Part shown: positions 1-7,932 of the stretch, one piece after another
Position numbering within the stretch: position 1 is the stretch's first letter
How the letters are laid out: each line of letters begins with the position of its first letter
Source of the DNA: SELP01 sp035969385
GTDB taxonomy: Bacteria; Pseudomonadota; Alphaproteobacteria; Rhodobacterales; Rhodobacteraceae
Assembly (NCBI RefSeq): GCF_035969385.1
Contig: NZ_JAYKKJ010000003.1
Location: 62,001-126,000 of the forward strand
Length of the DNA: 64,000 bases
Direction of reading: 5' to 3'
The notes under the pieces: model-generated
Told to the model about the DNA's origin: nothing
The model's database searches: none
The model's input: only the letters and a program-made list of their open reading frames with translations
Position numbers and translations under genes: made by a program

Positions 1-402
1 CAGCGCCCCTTCAAGGTTCTGGCGCTTGAGGTCCGACAGACCGGTGCGGTCGGAATACTGTTCGCCGATGGCCAGCGCGATGGCCAGGGCCCGGCGCAGC
101 CCTTGCAGCACATGGGCCTGAACCGGGCTGGTCAGGGCATCGCCCCCGTCCGCCCCTTCGATCCGGGCGATCAGTTGGACACCCTCGCTGCGGGCGGTGC
201 GGCGGGTGACAAGGCCGGGGGTGGTAGACCGGAAGGCGCGTCGGCTGCCGATCCCGGACGACCGTTCCGGGGCGGCGGCCGCCTCGGCCGGTTTGGCGAT
301 GCGGGGCGCATGATCGAAGCCTTCCAGCATCGACAGGGCCGCCGGGTAATGCTTGCGAATATCGTCCTCGCGCAGTTCCATCTGGTCGCTTGTCTGGCTC
401 AT
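1..402 (-). CDS. Hypothetical protein, N-terminal part only (gene runs off the window)
   Basis: The open frame begins with ATG at 402 (MSQTSDQMELREDDIRK) and is still open at base 1, so at least 134 residues are visible and the C-terminus lies outside. The visible part starts with a charged helix-like stretch, followed by an Ala/Pro-rich linker and a second predicted helical region containing LQGLRRALAIALAIGEQYSDR. There is no signal peptide or obvious membrane segment. I do not recognise the family. It lies about 110 bp downstream of another unknown gene on the same strand, separated by three copies of the GGTGGGT palindrome. An SD-like GAGGAAAG directly precedes the ATG, which supports this start. 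Confidence 0.6.
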   Translation of the reverse strand, partial: MSQTSDQMELREDDIRKHYPAALSMLEGFDHAPRIAKPAEAAAAPERSSGIGSRRAFRSTTPGLVTRRTARSEGVQLIARIEGADGGDALTSPVQAHVLQGLRRALAIALAIGEQYSDRTGLSDLKRQNLEGAL

Positions 403-416
403 CTTTCCTCCGTCAG

Positions 417-515
417 GGTGGGTTGAAACCCACCTTACCTTTCCGCCACTTGCGTAAGGTGGGTCTCGACCCACCAAGTTCCCATTCCCGGCCGTAAGGT
501 GGGTCTTGACCCACC
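417..515. repeat. Three copies of the GGTGGGT palindrome
   Basis: Copies lie at 417-434 (GGTGGGTTGAAACCCACC), 458-475 (GGTGGGTCTCGACCCACC) and 498-515 (GGTGGGTCTTGACCCACC). Each has 8-bp perfect arms around a 2-nt centre and is edged by TTAC or GTAA. The outermost copy directly abuts the stop codon of the gene at 516-1634: the TAA is part of the GGTAAGGTGGGT edge of the repeat. The same 18-mer family recurs at 7938, 8118, 30290, 30461, 35987, 36049 and 41224. This is the only cluster between tandem rather than convergent genes. Confidence 0.9.
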
Positions 516-1634
516 TTACCTGTAGCTCAGCACCCTGCCCTGCGGGTTCACCACGAATTTGCGCACGTCCCGGAACCCTGGCGGGTTCCGTTCGGCCAGG
601 GCCTGGAACGGTCGCTGCGGCATGATCAGCGCCCGTTCCATCGCCGTCGCCCCGGTTTCCGCCCCCTTCCCGGCAAAGGGGTCCAGCGCGAAGATCTCGC
701 GTTCGGATGTGCTGAACCAGCCGTCCTTGACCCGCTCCACGCTTTGGCTCAGCAGGTCTTCCTCGGTCCAGACCAGCGCCCAGTCCTCGCCCTCGGGTGC
801 GCGGGCGGCTTCCAGCACCTCGCGGATCGGGCCGGCCTGCCGGGTGAAGGCATGGGAATACATCGGGCCAAGGTGGATGCGGCGCAGCCGTTTGGGGTGC
901 AGGTCGTGGAAATCCTCGTCAAATCCCTTGGCAATGGTCAAAAGCTTCAGAGAGGTCAGCGACTGCGCCATCAGATGCGCCTGTGCCTCCGGCCAGCGGC
1001 GTTCGTCCTTGGGCAGGCCGATCCGGCCCGTGTCCTCCACCTCCATCAGGTAGAGAGTGGGCAGGTTGTTCGACGCGTCATAAACCGCCCAGTGGATCAG
1101 GAACCGGCGGCGGCCCTCGGCGAGGTTTTCCAGCCAAACGACATCCGGGTCGTTGCGGGCAAGGAATTGCCCGCCCCTGGCCAGCTCCTGATAGTAAAGC
1201 CGCTGCGACAGGGCGTATTGCAGCTTGACCGGCACCGCCTGTTCGCCGGTGATGACCCGGACCATCTGGTCCTTCAGCGCCTCCTCGCCCGGCATTTCGG
1301 ACAGATGCTTTTTCGCCTGAAGCGCGTCATTGGCCATTTCCAGCAGTTCGGTGAAGACCGGAAAGCCGCTTTCGACCCGGTCAAAGGTCAGGGCGCCCGC
1401 ATGGGCGAAGCGGCCCGCGAAATGGTATTTATGCGCCAGCGTCCGAAAGGTCAGGTTCAGCCCGACAAGATAGCGGGCAATCGCCGCGATCTCGGGCTTG
1501 GAAAACCGCCCTTCGCTGTCCAGCACCGCCGCCACCCGGCCCAGATAGCCGGTGATCTTCTCGAACTTGCCGAAATAGCGCCGGGTAACGCGGGTATCTT
1601 CAAGGCGGAAATGATCGTCGGCGAGGTCAGCCAT
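516..1634 (-). CDS. Conserved-looking hypothetical protein (372 aa)
   Basis: The chosen start is ATG at 1634 (MADLADDHFRLEDTR), preceded by an AAGGG element 8-9 nt upstream. A longer in-frame start at 1736 would translate the G/C-rich intergenic repeat at 1696-1745 and is unlikely. The protein looks soluble, with no signal peptide or membrane segment. Its N-terminal half is mostly helical, and a mixed region follows (LIHWAVYDASNNLPTLYLMEVEDTG as two adjacent stretches near residue 190). I do not recognise the family. It sits between a coiled-coil gene upstream and a partial unknown gene downstream on the same strand, so the three may work together. The last codons run straight into a GGTGGGT palindrome, which provides the TAA stop. 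Confidence 0.75.
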   Translation of the reverse strand: MADLADDHFRLEDTRVTRRYFGKFEKITGYLGRVAAVLDSEGRFSKPEIAAIARYLVGLNLTFRTLAHKYHFAGRFAHAGALTFDRVESGFPVFTELLEMANDALQAKKHLSEMPGEEALKDQMVRVITGEQAVPVKLQYALSQRLYYQELARGGQFLARNDPDVVWLENLAEGRRRFLIHWAVYDASNNLPTLYLMEVEDTGRIGLPKDERRWPEAQAHLMAQSLTSLKLLTIAKGFDEDFHDLHPKRLRRIHLGPMYSHAFTRQAGPIREVLEAARAPEGEDWALVWTEEDLLSQSVERVKDGWFSTSEREIFALDPFAGKGAETGATAMERALIMPQRPFQALAERNPPGFRDVRKFVVNPQGRVLSYR

Positions 1635-1695
1635 CCGCGCCGCCCTTCGAATGGAACGCCAAATGAATCTGCGCCCGTGGCGCTTGCGGCACGGG

Positions 1696-1745
1696 CAGCC
1701 CCCGACCGCCCCCCCGGGCGGGGGCTTCACCCCCACCCGCGGCCG
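1696..1745. repeat. 50-bp G/C-rich intergenic repeat, copy 1 (family 2)
   Basis: The 50 bases match the reverse complement of 27762-27811 at 49 of 50 positions by direct alignment; the single difference is GGGGGTGAAG versus GGGGGTTAAG on that strand. It can form nested G/C hairpins (CCCGCCC/GGGCGGG and GGGGG..CCCCC). This copy lies in the 152-bp gap between two minus-strand genes. Function is unknown; a mobile or REP-like intergenic element, or a transcription-pausing structure, is possible. Confidence 0.85.
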
Positions 1746-1786
1746 GGGACCGCCCTATGGCGTCGGATGCGACCATCCGGTCAACC

Positions 1787-2863
1787 TCAAGCCCCATAGA
1801 TATTCTTGTCGTGCTTCTCGACGATCTTCTGGAACCGCCGCACGAAGCGTTCGTCCGCCTTCGCCTTTTCTTCCAGCACCTTGCGGGCAAAGACCATCTG
1901 GTCTTCGTGGGCTTCCAGCATGTCGGCCATGCGGGCGTTGGTGGCCGATCCGATCGCGGCCATGGCGGTCTGCGCCTCCTGGTCGGTCTTGACCCCGATC
2001 TCGTTGATCCGGTGGGCGACGTCCTGCTGCTGCGCGGTTTTCAGCGACTTGGTCAGCGCGTCATACAGGACCACCCGCTGCTTGGTGTCGGTGTTCAGCT
2101 TGTTGATCAGCACCATCTGGGTCGCTGCCTGATTCTGAAGGCTGTCGATCCAGGTCTTGCCCTTTTCGATATAGCGTTCCAGCGTCTGCGACTTGGCCAG
2201 ATGCACTTGCTCGGCCTGCACCAACTCGTTGTATTTCGCGTTCAGCGCGGCCAGTTCGCTTTCCAGCTTGGTGCGGGCGGCGGCATCCTGTTCGACGGAA
2301 ATCTTGTTTTCCAATTCGATGATCTTCGGGTCCATCCCCAGAATCTCGGCGCGGACGGCCTCCAGCTCTCCGACCACGGCCTCGCGCTCTTCCAGCGTGC
2401 CGGTCAGATTGCCTTCGACCTTGGCCTTCTGTTCGTTCAGGACCGCCAGTTGCCCTTCCAGCAATTGCTGTATCACGTTGGATTTGGAAATCAGGTCCTG
2501 CAGCTTGTCATCGACGCTGGCGGTGCGGATGCGTTCCTGCCGCATGCTGTCGGCCTTGGCGCCGGAAAAGATACCGACAAAGCTCTCCCAGCCGGTCTTG
2601 GTCCGCATCTCGTCGAAATCTTTCGAGAACCCGGCGGTCACATCGTCCAGACCCATGATCAACTCGGCGATATTGGCGTTCATCGCCTCGGTGTGGGCGT
2701 GCACCTCTTCCAGCGTGGCGTTTTCGATATCCACGGAAATATCGGTCCCGGCCTCCATCTTCTGGCGGGCCACTTCGATCCGGCTTGTCATTTCGGCAAT
2801 CTTGGCCTGTGCATCCTGCACCTGCGCCTGGCTGTCGCGGATCTGGGCATCGAAATCGGACAT
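1787..2863 (-). CDS. Long coiled-coil protein of unknown function (358 aa)
   Basis: The start is ATG at 2863 (MSDFDAQIRDSQAQ). The sequence is almost entirely helix-forming, with heptad-like spacing and few Pro or Gly. One long coil covers about residues 1-60, a short break at GWESFVGIFSGAK (near residue 90) follows, and then coils run to the end (for example LESELAALNAKYNELVQAEQ). There is no signal peptide or membrane segment. The architecture recalls structural or membrane-associated coiled coils such as PspA/TelA-like proteins, but no diagnostic motif supports any of those names. It is the first gene of a likely three-gene minus-strand unit with the two unknown genes downstream. Confidence 0.75.
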   Translation of the reverse strand: MSDFDAQIRDSQAQVQDAQAKIAEMTSRIEVARQKMEAGTDISVDIENATLEEVHAHTEAMNANIAELIMGLDDVTAGFSKDFDEMRTKTGWESFVGIFSGAKADSMRQERIRTASVDDKLQDLISKSNVIQQLLEGQLAVLNEQKAKVEGNLTGTLEEREAVVGELEAVRAEILGMDPKIIELENKISVEQDAAARTKLESELAALNAKYNELVQAEQVHLAKSQTLERYIEKGKTWIDSLQNQAATQMVLINKLNTDTKQRVVLYDALTKSLKTAQQQDVAHRINEIGVKTDQEAQTAMAAIGSATNARMADMLEAHEDQMVFARKVLEEKAKADERFVRRFQKIVEKHDKNIYGA

Positions 2864-2981
2864 CTGGAAAACTCCCTCAAAGCATCACTGTCACCAACGT
2901 CAGATAGGTAATGTTAAATGAATTTACATACCCAGCGCGGCGGTTTCGCCCAAGTGTTGCAAATGCACACATGCTTGGGAA

Positions 2982-3007
2982 GAGGGGAAGCGCCTTTGCC
3001 TCCCCTC
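2982..3007 (-). terminator. Possible terminator after ribH
   Basis: On the minus strand GAGGGGA and TCCCCTC form a 7-bp stem around a 12-nt loop, about 26 nt past the ribH stop. Only a short TT follows, so intrinsic termination would be weak. Confidence 0.35.
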
Positions 3008-3032
3008 AAGGTCGAAACCTCCTGACAACCGG

Positions 3033-3482
3033 TCAGGCGGCGGTGGCCGGTTGCAGCGCCCGCCGCGTGGCCGTGATCGACAACGCCGCCTCGGCCGCCT
3101 CGCGCCCCTTTTTCACGAAATGGTCGCGGTAAATGCCGATGTGATGGGGTGTTTCGTGAAAATGGTGCGGGGTCAGCGACACCGACAAGACCGGCACCCC
3201 TGTCTCTAGTCCCGCCTGCATCAGCCCGGAAACCACGGCCTGCGCCACGAAGTCGTGGCGGTAGATGCCGCCGTCCACCACCAGCGCCGCGCAGGCGACG
3301 GCGGCGTAGCGGCCACTGCGGGCAAGGTCGCGGGCCAGAAGCGGCATCTCGAAGGCGCCGGGCACGTCGAAGACATCGACCGGCGTGTCCTTTGGCAACC
3401 CCTCGCGGAAGCCGACAAGAGCCTGATCCACGATCTCGGCATGCCAGTTTGCCTTGATAAAGGCATATCGGGTGTGTGTCAT
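3033..3482 (-). CDS. ribH: 6,7-dimethyl-8-ribityllumazine synthase, type II (RibH2-like)
   Basis: This enzyme condenses 5-amino-6-ribitylamino-uracil with 3,4-dihydroxy-2-butanone-4-phosphate, the penultimate riboflavin step, in the cytosol. The 149-aa protein shows lumazine-synthase motifs: FIKANWHAEIV (substrate ring region), DVPGAFEMPLLA, CAALVVDGGIYRHDFVA and HFHETPHHIGIYRDHF with the catalytic-loop histidine. The HDFVA and HFHETPHH forms resemble the decameric RibH2 of Brucella and rhizobia rather than the 60-mer type I. ATG at 3482 is chosen because AAGGAGATC precedes it; longer in-frame starts would lie inside the riboswitch. It is monocistronic, and the FMN riboswitch at 3567-3706 sits in its leader. 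The rest of the rib operon is not in the window. Confidence 0.93.
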   Translation of the reverse strand: MTHTRYAFIKANWHAEIVDQALVGFREGLPKDTPVDVFDVPGAFEMPLLARDLARSGRYAAVACAALVVDGGIYRHDFVAQAVVSGLMQAGLETGVPVLSVSLTPHHFHETPHHIGIYRDHFVKKGREAAEAALSITATRRALQPATAA

Positions 3483-3566
3483 TTGGCAGATCTCCTTTCG
3501 CAACAGACACGTCACCCAAGGCGATCCCATGGGGCAGCCCTCCGCGGTCGCGGCGGGGCTGTCCAT

Positions 3567-3706
3567 GCTCTCTTTCATCCGGACTATGACCGTCGGCTCA
3601 GGCCTCTCACCTGATCTGCTGACCCTCCGGCGAACCGAAGGCGCTCGCGGGCTCGTGGCCTTGCGCCACATACCGCCGGTGGGGAATTCCGCCCCGCCCT
3701 GAGAAC
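3567..3706 (-). promoter_or_regulatory. FMN riboswitch (RFN element)
   Basis: Reading the minus strand, the RFN consensus blocks appear in order: AGGGCGGGGCGGAATTCCCC, ACCGGCGGTA, AGCCCGCGAGCG, GGTCAGCAGATC, GGTGAGAGGCCTGAGCCGAC and GGTCATAGTCCGGATGAAAG. The P1 helix closes as GTTCTC (3706-3701) with GAGAGC (3572-3567). It lies 85 nt upstream of ribH. A strong hairpin follows at 3561-3535 (CAGCCC..GGGCTG with inner CCGCG/CGCGG) but no U-run, so control is more likely at translation or by Rho than by a classical intrinsic terminator. Confidence 0.95.
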
Positions 3707-3871
3707 GGGGCCAGATTACCCGGTTCGCGCGCAGCGGCAAGGCGATTTGCGGCAAGCGGACGGCTGGGAACGGCGGGCCCAACGGCCGTCAACACACGCG
3801 CCAAGGTCGGGAGAGCGGGACAGAGCGGACGTTCCAACCATCAGTTCCAACGGCAGCTATGGAAATTTAAG
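3707..3871. other. Remainder of the intergenic stretch between ribH leader and the EEP-family gene
   Basis: Besides the ribH promoter this stretch contains AGAGCGGACGTTC at 3822-3834, a near-copy of AGAGCGGACATTC at 4692-4704. No open frame with a credible start and no tRNA- or terminator-like structure was seen. Base composition drops at its EEP-gene end. Confidence 0.5.
3713..3740 (-). promoter_or_regulatory. Predicted promoter of the riboswitch-ribH transcript
   Basis: On the minus strand TTGCCG (3740-3735) and TAATCT (3718-3713) are separated by 16 nt. This places the predicted start about 6-7 nt further on, right at the first base of the RFN P1 helix, which is the expected arrangement. 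Confidence 0.5.
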
Positions 3872-4704
3872 CTACAACTTCAGAACAAGCGGACAGTGAT
3901 CTGAAACCTCGGGATCGTGGATCACGTCAAAGCTCTTCACCGCTTCTTCTTGGTTGATTAGCATGTAGTCGGCAAAGCGCCCTGGCTTGTTGTATTGCGA
4001 GCTACGCGTGCTACCGAAACCGCGCCCAGTCACTAGCTCAGTCAGCCCGGCATTTCCCAGGATCGAAAGCGTTTCGCTGTCCGGCTCGACGTTGAAATCG
4101 CCGCAGATCACCGTGAGATCGTCTGGCTCTGCAAGACTGCGCGACATGTCGAGCAGCTTCCGAGCTTGTTTCTCACGCTCTGGCGTATCCATTTTCCCAT
4201 TCAAGTCGCGCAGACCATGCATATGGGTAATGCTGACGGCTCGGTTGGCGTCATAGTCCCATACCCGCACACCATGCGCGCTTCGGGAGCGCGGGTGATC
4301 GCCGTAACCGACAGGGGAAAAATCCTTGTGAACGAAGCCCTGCACCTGTCCAATGATCGGGAAGGACCGGTGTACGAAGGTCGCAAGGCCCCATTGCGAA
4401 GGGATTGAGGTATCATCGTCCCAAAGCACCCCTTGCGCAGCCGGACAAAAGATCGCGACATGCTCCGGCAAAGCAGCGTTGACGTCGCGAAACAAATTGG
4501 CGCGTTGCTGCAGGATGTGATCGCCGTCACGATACGTCAGCCAGTCTTTTTGAGACTCGGGGCTGTGGACGACCTCCTGCAAGCAAAGAATATCGGGAGC
4601 CATCGCGGCTAGGTATGGCAGCAGTGCATCGTGGAGCTTTCCACCCCAACCATTTAGACACATGATTTCCATTGCTTGCTTCCCACTTCCTAGAGCGGAC
4701 ATTC
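3822..4704. repeat. 13-nt near-identical direct repeats flanking the EEP gene
   Basis: AGAGCGGACGTTC lies at 3822-3834 and AGAGCGGACATTC at 4692-4704, 12/13 identical and in the same orientation. They sit just outside the two ends of the lower-G+C gene. They could be insertion or recombination footprints; with only 13 bases chance cannot be excluded. Confidence 0.4.
3872..4672 (-). CDS. Endonuclease/exonuclease/phosphatase-family protein
   Basis: This 266-aa protein has the order of motifs of the EEP fold: LCLQEV near residue 30 (metal-binding Glu), ITHMHGLRD, ICGDFNVEPDS (Asp/Asn pair) and SDHCPLVLKL at the C-terminus (the Asp-His pair). It should be a divalent-metal phosphodiesterase; the substrate cannot be told. 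ATG at 4672 follows CTAGGAAG by about 10 nt; ATGs at 4702 and 4663 are also possible. Upstream in-frame sequence would overlap clcA and is not coding. G+C is roughly 55% in the lines I counted, below neighbours, and the gene is bracketed by the 13-nt near-repeats at 3822 and 4692, which suggests acquisition. Confidence 0.8.
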   Translation of the reverse strand: MEIMCLNGWGGKLHDALLPYLAAMAPDILCLQEVVHSPESQKDWLTYRDGDHILQQRANLFRDVNAALPEHVAIFCPAAQGVLWDDDTSIPSQWGLATFVHRSFPIIGQVQGFVHKDFSPVGYGDHPRSRSAHGVRVWDYDANRAVSITHMHGLRDLNGKMDTPEREKQARKLLDMSRSLAEPDDLTVICGDFNVEPDSETLSILGNAGLTELVTGRGFGSTRSSQYNKPGRFADYMLINQEEAVKSFDVIHDPEVSDHCPLVLKL

Positions 4705-4802
4705 GCTGCAGCGACGAAAATATGCAAGTTGGGCTCAAAGTTGCCATTCGCCGTGCTTGCATAGCATTCACCTTAGGCCCGCTACGTATGAAGGATTCCA
4801 CC

Positions 4803-6491
4803 CTAACTGTGCTCTTCCGCCGCCGTCGCTGCCAGCGCCCGGTTGTAGGCCCGAAGTGCATCGACCTGGAACAGGGCGCCCCAAAGCTCCGGCGCCTCGC
4901 CCTGCCCGCCCAGTTTGACCACCGGAAGGAAGGCCACGCCCGTTTCCTCGAACAGCGGCATCGCTTTTTCCAGCGTCGCGCCCGCGTCCAGATATTGGCC
5001 CTGTTCAATCATCGCCCAGCAGGCCGCTTCGTCCGCGCCGCGCGGCGCATCCTTGGCCCGCATGACGCTGGCCACCTGGAAGGTCGCCAGAAGATAGGCC
5101 TGCGGCCCGGCGGCCAGATGCACGCCGCGCCGTTCCAGCTGGGTCAGGAAGAACGACCGGTCCACCAGCCGCGACGACAAGGCCGTGGACAATGACACGG
5201 CGACCATGACCGCAAGGCCCGTCTGCCAGTCCCCCGTCAATTCAAAAACGATCAACGTGGTAGAGATCGGCGCGCCAAGGACCGCCGCCGCCACCGCCCC
5301 CATCCCGGCAAGGGCATAGAGTGTGGGCGAGCCGGAAAAATCCGGCAAGATAGAGGTTGCGATGATCCCGAAGGCCAGCCCGGTCAGGGCCCCCACCATC
5401 AGCGACGGCGAAAACACCCCGCCCCCCATCCGCCCGCCCATGGTGATGGCGGTCGCGATGATCTTGATGATGACAAAGGCGATGGCCTGCCACAGCAACA
5501 GGCGCCCCGACAAGGCCTCGGATGTGGTGCCGTAGCCGACCCCGATGATATGCGGAAAGGCAATCGCGATGGCCCCCAGCATGATCCCGGCGACCATCGG
5601 ACGCAGATAGCGCGGCAGGCGCAGCCGCGCTTGCACCGCGCTGGCGAAATCCTCGGCCCAGAAGATCGACAGCATCAGGATCGTGGCGACCAGTCCACAG
5701 ACCAGCCCAAGGATCAGGAAGGCAGGCAGTTCCACGTAGAACGACAGCGTGGTCATTTCCAGAAGGTAGTATTCGGTCACATCCCCCATGATCAACCGAC
5801 TGATCACCGTGGCCGCGACGGCGGCGATGACAATAGGGGCAAAGGCGTGCACGGCGAAATGGCGCAACACCACCTCGAGCGCGAAAAGCGCCCCGGCGAT
5901 CGGGGCGTTGAAACTGGCCGCCACCGCCCCGGCGACGGCACAGCCCAACAGGTCGCGCCCGGTGATCGCATCGGCCCGCATCCATTTCAGCACCTTGGTG
6001 GACATGACCGCCGCAAGGTGGACAACCGGACCCTCACGTCCGCTGGACCCGCCAGTGGAGAGGGTAATGAAGCTGGCCGCCGCCGAGGCAAGCCCCGCCT
6101 TCACCTCGACCCGGCCTTCGTTCAGGGCCGCGCCTTCGATCACATCCGCCACCGCCCTGACCCGCGCCTCGGGCGTGAACCGGTCAAGGATGAGGCCGAC
6201 GATCAGCCCGCCGGTGGCGGGGATCAGGATCAGCCAATACCAGTCGATCTGGGCCGCTACCCGGTGGATGCGGGCGGTGTTTTCGGTGCCATAGACAAGC
6301 GACTGAAGCTGATCGACCCCAAGGCGGAACACCAGCGCGGCGAAGCCAGCGGCAATGCCGACCGCAAGGGCGATAAACCAGAATTGCACCTGGCTTGGCC
6401 CTTTCTGGCGCAGCACCCGCAGCGCATGGGCCAATGTGTCCCTTGCCCGCCCGGCAACCGCCCGGATTTCCGCGACAATCGGCTCTGCCAT
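4803..6491 (-). CDS. ClC-family chloride channel/antiporter
   Basis: This 562-aa integral membrane protein would move chloride, probably as a chloride/proton exchanger, through the inner membrane. The family signature GSSGREGPVVH is at residues 148-158 (gating Glu in GREGP), and GGGVFSPSLMVGA matches the GxFxP chloride-binding loop. The first selectivity loop, GSGIP in E. coli ClcA, is replaced by a different sequence near residue 115 (VRAVADVI), as in a divergent bacterial subfamily. About ten hydrophobic helices are followed by a 130-residue cytosolic tail that resembles a single or degenerate CBS region. The start MAEPIVAEIRA at 6491 leaves a 66-bp divergent promoter region shared with the dehydrogenase. 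Confidence 0.88.
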   Translation of the reverse strand: MAEPIVAEIRAVAGRARDTLAHALRVLRQKGPSQVQFWFIALAVGIAAGFAALVFRLGVDQLQSLVYGTENTARIHRVAAQIDWYWLILIPATGGLIVGLILDRFTPEARVRAVADVIEGAALNEGRVEVKAGLASAAASFITLSTGGSSGREGPVVHLAAVMSTKVLKWMRADAITGRDLLGCAVAGAVAASFNAPIAGALFALEVVLRHFAVHAFAPIVIAAVAATVISRLIMGDVTEYYLLEMTTLSFYVELPAFLILGLVCGLVATILMLSIFWAEDFASAVQARLRLPRYLRPMVAGIMLGAIAIAFPHIIGVGYGTTSEALSGRLLLWQAIAFVIIKIIATAITMGGRMGGGVFSPSLMVGALTGLAFGIIATSILPDFSGSPTLYALAGMGAVAAAVLGAPISTTLIVFELTGDWQTGLAVMVAVSLSTALSSRLVDRSFFLTQLERRGVHLAAGPQAYLLATFQVASVMRAKDAPRGADEAACWAMIEQGQYLDAGATLEKAMPLFEETGVAFLPVVKLGGQGEAPELWGALFQVDALRAYNRALAATAAEEHS

Positions 6492-6557
6492 CGCCTCCCG
6501 CCTTCCCCGCAGGATCAGGCTGGCCTAAGGTCCGACCAGCCAAAGGGACTTTCCGCC

Positions 6558-7931
6558 ATGACACTCGACGCCGCCCTTCCCGCCTTGTCTTCCCTCTTAG
6601 GGGATCGGCTGTGCCGGTCCAAGTCCGAACTGGACCACCACGGCCAATCCGAAAGCCACTTTCCCCCGACCCCACCCGAAGCGGTCGCCTATCCGGAGAC
6701 AACCGAGGAGGTCGCGGCGCTGGTGAAAATCTGCGCCGATCATGGCGTCCCGGTGATCGGCTGGGGCGCGGGCACGTCGCTGGAAGGGCACGCGCTGGCG
6801 GTGCAGGGCGGGGTGGTGGTGGATTTCGCGCGGATGAACCGGGTCATCGCAGTCAACGCCGAAGACATGGACGTGCGGGTCCAGCCGGGCATCACCCGTG
6901 AGGCCCTGAACGAACATTTGCGGGCCACCGGCCTGTTCTTCCCGGTCGATCCCGGGGCCAATGCCTCGATCGGAGGGATGGCCTCGACCCGGGCGTCGGG
7001 GACGACGGCGGTGCGATACGGAACCATGCGCGACAATGTCATGGGGTTAGAGGTGGTCTTGGCGGACGGGCGGGTCACTCGCACCGGCACGCGGGCGCGG
7101 AAATCCTCGGCCGGCTACGACCTGACTGCATTGTTCGTGGGGGCCGAAGGGACGCTCGGGTTGATCACCGAACTGACCCTGAAATTGCAGGGGCAGCCCA
7201 CGGCCGTATCCGCTGCCGTCTGTGCGTTCAGCGACATGAGCGACGCCGTCGCGACAGTGATTGAAACGATCCAGACTGGCGTGCCCATGGCCCGTATCGA
7301 ATTCGTCGATGCGGCGACAGCACGGGCGGTGAATGCCTATTCCGACGCCGACTTTCCGGAAAAACCTCACCTCCTGGTCGAATTTCACGGGTCCGAGGTG
7401 GGCGTGGGCGAGGACGCCGAGATTTTCGGAGCCATCGCACGAGACAACGGCGCAGAGGGGTTCCAATGGGCACGCCAGACCGAGGATCGGAACCGGCTGT
7501 GGAAGATGCGGCACGAGGCCTATCGTGCAATCCTTGCGTCGCGCCCCGGTGCGCGGGCGATCGTGACGGATGTCTGTGTTCCAATATCGGCACTGGCGCA
7601 GGCCGTGGCGGAAACCCAGGCGGATATCGACGCCTCGCCGGTCGAAGCCCCGATCCTTGGCCATGTGGGCGACGGAAATTTTCACGCGATCCTGCTGATC
7701 GACCCCGACGACAAGGCCGAGGTTCGCGCCGCCGAAACCCTGTCTGCCCGCATGGCGGACCGGGCCCTGCGGCTGGGCGGCACCGTGACCGGGGAACATG
7801 GGATCGGCATGGGCAAACTGGGCTACATGCGTGCCGAACATGGCAACGGATGGGAGGTCATGGGCAGTATCAAGGCCGCCCTTGACCCCCAAAACATCAT
7901 GAACCCTGGCAAGCTTGTTCCCCCCGAATAA
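6558..7931 (+). CDS. FAD-linked oxidase, D-lactate dehydrogenase (cytochrome)/GlcD type
   Basis: This 457-aa flavoprotein probably oxidises a D-2-hydroxyacid such as D-lactate or glycolate and passes electrons to the quinone/cytochrome chain. The N-terminal FAD-binding (PCMH) half shows PVIGWGAGTSLEGHA, NASIGGMASTRASGT and GAEGTLGLITELTL. The C-terminal oxidase half shows HVGDGNFH, GTVTGEHGIGMGK and the terminal NIMNPGKLVP typical of the GlcD/Dld family. ATG at 6558 (MTLDAALPALSS) is the only start compatible with the divergent clc gene. It is a single gene, so not a glcDEF operon; substrate specificity is open. A composite repeat begins two bases after its stop. Confidence 0.85.
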   Translation: MTLDAALPALSSLLGDRLCRSKSELDHHGQSESHFPPTPPEAVAYPETTEEVAALVKICADHGVPVIGWGAGTSLEGHALAVQGGVVVDFARMNRVIAVNAEDMDVRVQPGITREALNEHLRATGLFFPVDPGANASIGGMASTRASGTTAVRYGTMRDNVMGLEVVLADGRVTRTGTRARKSSAGYDLTALFVGAEGTLGLITELTLKLQGQPTAVSAAVCAFSDMSDAVATVIETIQTGVPMARIEFVDAATARAVNAYSDADFPEKPHLLVEFHGSEVGVGEDAEIFGAIARDNGAEGFQWARQTEDRNRLWKMRHEAYRAILASRPGARAIVTDVCVPISALAQAVAETQADIDASPVEAPILGHVGDGNFHAILLIDPDDKAEVRAAETLSARMADRALRLGGTVTGEHGIGMGKLGYMRAEHGNGWEVMGSIKAALDPQNIMNPGKLVPPE

Positions 7932-7932
7932 C

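Noticed and set aside
417..515. The three GGTGGGT palindromes as a CRISPR array
   Set aside because: Repeats are 18 bp, self-palindromic, with unequal 22-23 bp gaps, only three units, and no cas genes; identical units occur singly elsewhere.
516..1736. Longer start (ATG 1736) for the 372-aa unknown protein
   Set aside because: The extra residues would translate the 50-bp intergenic repeat, and a better SD precedes ATG 1634.
5550..6557. N-terminal extension of the FAD-linked dehydrogenase on the plus strand
   Set aside because: The open frame continues upstream, but there it is antisense to the ClC transporter with low-complexity composition; the family N-terminus starts at 6558.
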